From JAZDKP01 sp043802925 (GTDB taxonomy: Bacteria > Fibrobacterota > OXYB2-FULL-49-7 > JAEUSG01), in the NCBI GenBank assembly GCA_043802925.1, contig JAZDKP010000285.1, positions 9,020-73,019 on the forward strand: a stretch of DNA of 64,000 nucleotides, given 5' to 3'. The notes beneath the pieces were generated by a model. It did no database searches and was not told the DNA's origin. It saw nothing but the letters and a program-made list of their open reading frames with translations. Numbering within the stretch: the first letter of the stretch is position 1; each line of letters opens with the position of its first letter. This document shows positions 61,525 through 64,000 of the stretch, piece after piece. The translations under genes were made by a program, and so were the position numbers.

Positions 61525-63837
61525 ATGAATCAACAACAGCACCAGGGACGCTTAAAGAGCGGGCATCTGTTTTTGGCAACCTGTCTTTTACTGGCCGGCC
61601 TTTTGTTTCCCCAGGACGTAAAGCTTCTGGCAGGCTTTGAATACGATGAAATGCAGACGTGGGGCTGGAACGGGACGACCGTGGCCGACTGGATCAATTC
61701 CGGAAGCGGCTCCCTCGGTACCTTATTCCAGGGTGATGCAACAGAGGGAGAATGGGCGGTTGGCCGGGGTTTTTCCAGTGATGCGGTGAGTTGGTATCTC
61801 ACGTCGCCCCTGGTTCCTGAGAACAATATATTATATACCCAAGGCAGAGTGTTTCAGACCTATGGTTTTTTAGAAAGCTGGATGGGTTCGGATTGGTCCG
61901 GTTATGACCGGATGCGCATGGATATCAAGAGCACGACAGACTCCTGTGTGGTTTGGCTTTCGCTTCAGGATGAACTGACCTCCCCTTTTCTTATTCGCCG
62001 TTATGTGGTGCCAGGGAACCAATGGGTGACGCTGGAATTCAATCTGGCCGATGCCGCCAAGGAAATTCAAGTGCCTCTTTCCGGGGAGGGAGCGGCTTAC
62101 TGGGGCGTTGATACTTTAAAAGGGCGTGTATTGAACCTGAGTGAGATGGCAAACCTCTCTGTTAATGTCACTCATTTTTACCATGTCCAGGCCCAACACG
62201 TGGTTGTTGATAATTTAAGACTATTAAAAGCCGGTGCAGAGGATGGGGGCACGTGGCCCCTTCTTCGTGACACCACCGCATTCCAGACGGTCCAGGAACT
62301 TCCGCCGCAGAGCCCGGTATGGACGAACCGGTATACCGGTGCCAGAAACACGGCACCTTTGACGTTGGGGGAACCTTCTTTCATTGATTTGGGTGCCGGG
62401 GACCCCGGTTATGCCTATCTAACGGGTATGCCCTATGCTATTTCTGCAGTGGATAACGATCGAATCGCCATTGGGTCATGGATTTATGGCGGGGTCCGGA
62501 AAACGCTGAACGGCGGACAGGACTGGACATCAGTGCCCGGTTTTTTCCACAGTTACCAAGCCCCGGGCAGTATCATTGCCAGCTCCGGGGATGATTTGAT
62601 GGGTTTTTACACATCGAAGTGCGGCGGTGGCGGGGTCTCCACGGCCATGTATTTCCGGCGGCTCCAGTTTAACGGCACGGATTGGAAATTTACAACGCGG
62701 AAACTGATTACACCGAATTCCTGGCATTGTCCCGAATGGAAGGTGAACGGCATCCGCCTTCCAAACGGCCGGATTTGGATGTTGTCGGCCCATACGACGC
62801 GTTATAGAGGGATATGGATGCGGGGTTGGTATTCGGATGACGAAGGGGAAACCTGGCGTTGGCCGAACGCTTCTGGCTTGACAGATGCCGAGGCTTGGCG
62901 GACTTATGGGACAGAGCACGGCAACCTGACCGGTGCGGAATTGTGGGTGGACAATTCCGGTGAATGGGAATATGAGGGTAAGACCGCTTCCTTGGGTACG
63001 ATTACCACTTCCTTACAGTACAGCGCTTTTTTCCCGATGCTGGTCCGCTATGGAGATGAAGTGGCCTGCTTCTGGCTGGACGGCAATAACAATACGATTA
63101 AATGGTCCCATTCCGACGGAAAACGCTGGACCCCGCCGACGACTCTGTTAAGCAGTATGACCAGCCGGCCTTCAGGAGCGGTTTATCATGAGGCCACGGG
63201 CGACATTTATTTCGCCAACGGGCAAAAGATATACCGGTTTGACGGCATGAATGCGCCGGTTGACATTACCCCGGCTTTGTGCACAGGGGGTATCCTGTCA
63301 CTCAGCGGGAATCTTCTGATGAATGTATGGAAGGAGCAGAGCGGTGGGCAGTATCTCATCCGTTATTGCACCCAAGAGCTTCCGAACGGCACCTGGAGCG
63401 AGGCCCACACGCTTGCCACGGAGGATGTCAGTTTCAATCTGACCTCCACCCAGTCCGCGCCGGAGAACTTCTTTCCGGTCGCATGGGCATTTACGGGCTC
63501 AACGACCAAATGGCTGAAATTCCAGCGCATTCCGATTGCCGGAACCAGTGCGAATAAGCAGCGGGTGAATGTTCGGAGCGCCCCTTTTCTGGAGGTAAGC
63601 CCCAATCCTTTCTGCGGGCAGATGGTTTTTAAGTATCAGGTGCCTAAAGCGGGTGCGGTATCGTTCAAGGTATATGACCGGTGCGGCCGGTTGGTGCAGT
63701 CGCTGTTGGAGACGAAACAGGCCTTGGGTGTGCATCAGGTAAAATGGGATGCCCGTCACCTGGCTGCGGGTCTCTATGTAGCCAGAATCAAGGCGGACGG
63801 GCTGAATTTGTCCAGAAAGCTCATCATTGTTAAATAA
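61525..63837 (+). CDS. Large secreted BNR-repeat protein with C-terminal sorting domain
   Basis: A 770-residue exported protein. The signal peptide lies in the first ~35 residues (LKSGHLFLATCLLLAGLLFPQ). The N-terminal ~220 residues are a beta-sandwich-like region (EYDEMQTWGWNGTTVADW). The middle carries Asp-box/BNR segments (SDDEGETWRWPN, TLNGGQDWTSVPG), suggesting a sialidase-like propeller. The C-terminal ~80 residues (LEVSPNPFCGQMVFKYQVPK ... GLYVARIKADGLNLSRKL) are a T9SS/FlgD-type domain. A very strong AAGGAGG site precedes the ATG. Divergent sigma-54 activator and promoter suggest tight regulation. Surface or extracellular function and ligand are unknown. Confidence 0.85.
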   Translation: MNQQQHQGRLKSGHLFLATCLLLAGLLFPQDVKLLAGFEYDEMQTWGWNGTTVADWINSGSGSLGTLFQGDATEGEWAVGRGFSSDAVSWYLTSPLVPENNILYTQGRVFQTYGFLESWMGSDWSGYDRMRMDIKSTTDSCVVWLSLQDELTSPFLIRRYVVPGNQWVTLEFNLADAAKEIQVPLSGEGAAYWGVDTLKGRVLNLSEMANLSVNVTHFYHVQAQHVVVDNLRLLKAGAEDGGTWPLLRDTTAFQTVQELPPQSPVWTNRYTGARNTAPLTLGEPSFIDLGAGDPGYAYLTGMPYAISAVDNDRIAIGSWIYGGVRKTLNGGQDWTSVPGFFHSYQAPGSIIASSGDDLMGFYTSKCGGGGVSTAMYFRRLQFNGTDWKFTTRKLITPNSWHCPEWKVNGIRLPNGRIWMLSAHTTRYRGIWMRGWYSDDEGETWRWPNASGLTDAEAWRTYGTEHGNLTGAELWVDNSGEWEYEGKTASLGTITTSLQYSAFFPMLVRYGDEVACFWLDGNNNTIKWSHSDGKRWTPPTTLLSSMTSRPSGAVYHEATGDIYFANGQKIYRFDGMNAPVDITPALCTGGILSLSGNLLMNVWKEQSGGQYLIRYCTQELPNGTWSEAHTLATEDVSFNLTSTQSAPENFFPVAWAFTGSTTKWLKFQRIPIAGTSANKQRVNVRSAPFLEVSPNPFCGQMVFKYQVPKAGAVSFKVYDRCGRLVQSLLETKQALGVHQVKWDARHLAAGLYVARIKADGLNLSRKLIIVK

Positions 63838-63914
63838 GGGGGCGGATCAATTAAAACAGGGAAGGCAACCTATGGCATTAACATTTAAAAACATTTTGCG
63901 GACCGGGAAATAAA

Positions 63915-64000
63915 TTACTCCGCCGTAATATTCGCGCCCAGGGCCTGCATTTTTTCGAGGAAACCCGGAAAGGTGACGCCCGCGGTCTCGGCCGTGGTGA
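63915..64000 (-). CDS. 3-phosphoshikimate 1-carboxyvinyltransferase-like C terminus (5' end outside window)
   Basis: The final 28 codons of a minus-strand gene are visible, ending in TAA. The sequence AETAGVTFPGFLEKMQALGA resembles the C terminus of AroA (EPSP synthase), in which a FPGF-type motif precedes the end. MurA or another member of the enolpyruvyltransferase fold is possible. Convergent with the BNR gene. Confidence 0.5.
   Translation of the reverse strand, partial: TTAETAGVTFPGFLEKMQALGANITAE

Overview
The window is GC-rich, densely packed bacterial chromosome, mostly in short operons whose genes overlap by 4-8 bases. The lineage cannot be read off a single marker. Two secreted proteins end in C-terminal domains of the type used for type IX secretion (NPxNPxT-like start, GVYLCRL or GLYVARI-like end). 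There is also a Gld-type ABC operon, many outer-membrane beta-barrel genes, and a MacB/LolCDE-like export operon. Together these suggest a Gram-negative member of the Fibrobacterota/Chlorobiota/Bacteroidota (FCB) group, probably an uncultured relative of Fibrobacterota. This placement is inference.

Layout. 1-4402: surface-glycan genes (YfhO-type membrane protein, RmlD-like reductase, polyprenol-phosphate mannose synthase type GT2, and a GT2 fused to a membrane/nucleotide-binding module). 4579-5547: srkA-like kinase on the minus strand, bracketed by two inverted pairs of GC-rich hairpins (REPIN-like). 5896-12268: accA, Trm112-like, rfaE2, a TPR protein, accB, accC and a FecR-domain protein, linking fatty-acid and LPS precursor supply. 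12351-15691: methyltransferase, an AT-richer hybrid histidine kinase, rpsU. 15839-18868: a GH106-like glycosidase. 19484-23088: B12/radical SAM enzyme, AAA ATPase-nuclease (DUF234), methyltransferase. 23092-27092 (minus): recJ, argH and a CsgG/FlgT-like protein. 27373-28530: HTH/ATPase/STAS-like regulator behind phased GGCGCC repeats. 28654-32869: outer-membrane protein, deacetylase, BamA/TamA-like barrel. 32893-35196: tex. 35240-35845: a RAYT (REP-associated tyrosine transposase) carrying a perfect 34-bp palindrome inside its own coding region.

36143-42300 is an export operon: ABC ATPase, two FtsX-type permeases, a LolA-like periplasmic protein and a porin-like barrel. It is followed by tRNA-Ser(GGA), SRP RNA, dnaX, ybaB, recR, pgpA, cinA and a GT87-like membrane protein. 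48392-52715 (minus) is a GldA/GldF/GldG/DUF4340 operon. 52924-55540 (minus) holds a secreted beta-propeller with a sorting domain and a STAS protein. 55606-58766 holds an Smr-domain protein, an MFS transporter and enolase. 58902-61323 (minus) encodes a PAS/sigma-54 activator interrupted by an apparent frameshift in a six-base homopolymer. It diverges from a large secreted BNR-repeat protein (61525-63837) whose upstream region contains a GG-N10-GC sigma-54 promoter. The window ends in the 3' end of an aroA-like gene.

The most interesting signals are: (a) the divergent sigma-54 activator/promoter/secreted-protein unit; (b) REP/REPIN-like hairpin elements together with a RAYT, several of them placed directly on stop codons; (c) the palindrome inside the RAYT gene; (d) the phased operator-like repeats upstream of the ATPase/STAS regulator; (e) the palindrome overlapping the start codon of the AAA ATPase-nuclease. 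Several regions (about 13.3-15.4, 18.9-19.5, 27.1-28.6, 35.2-36.1 and 58.9-63.8 kb) look AT-richer than their neighbours and may be more recently acquired.
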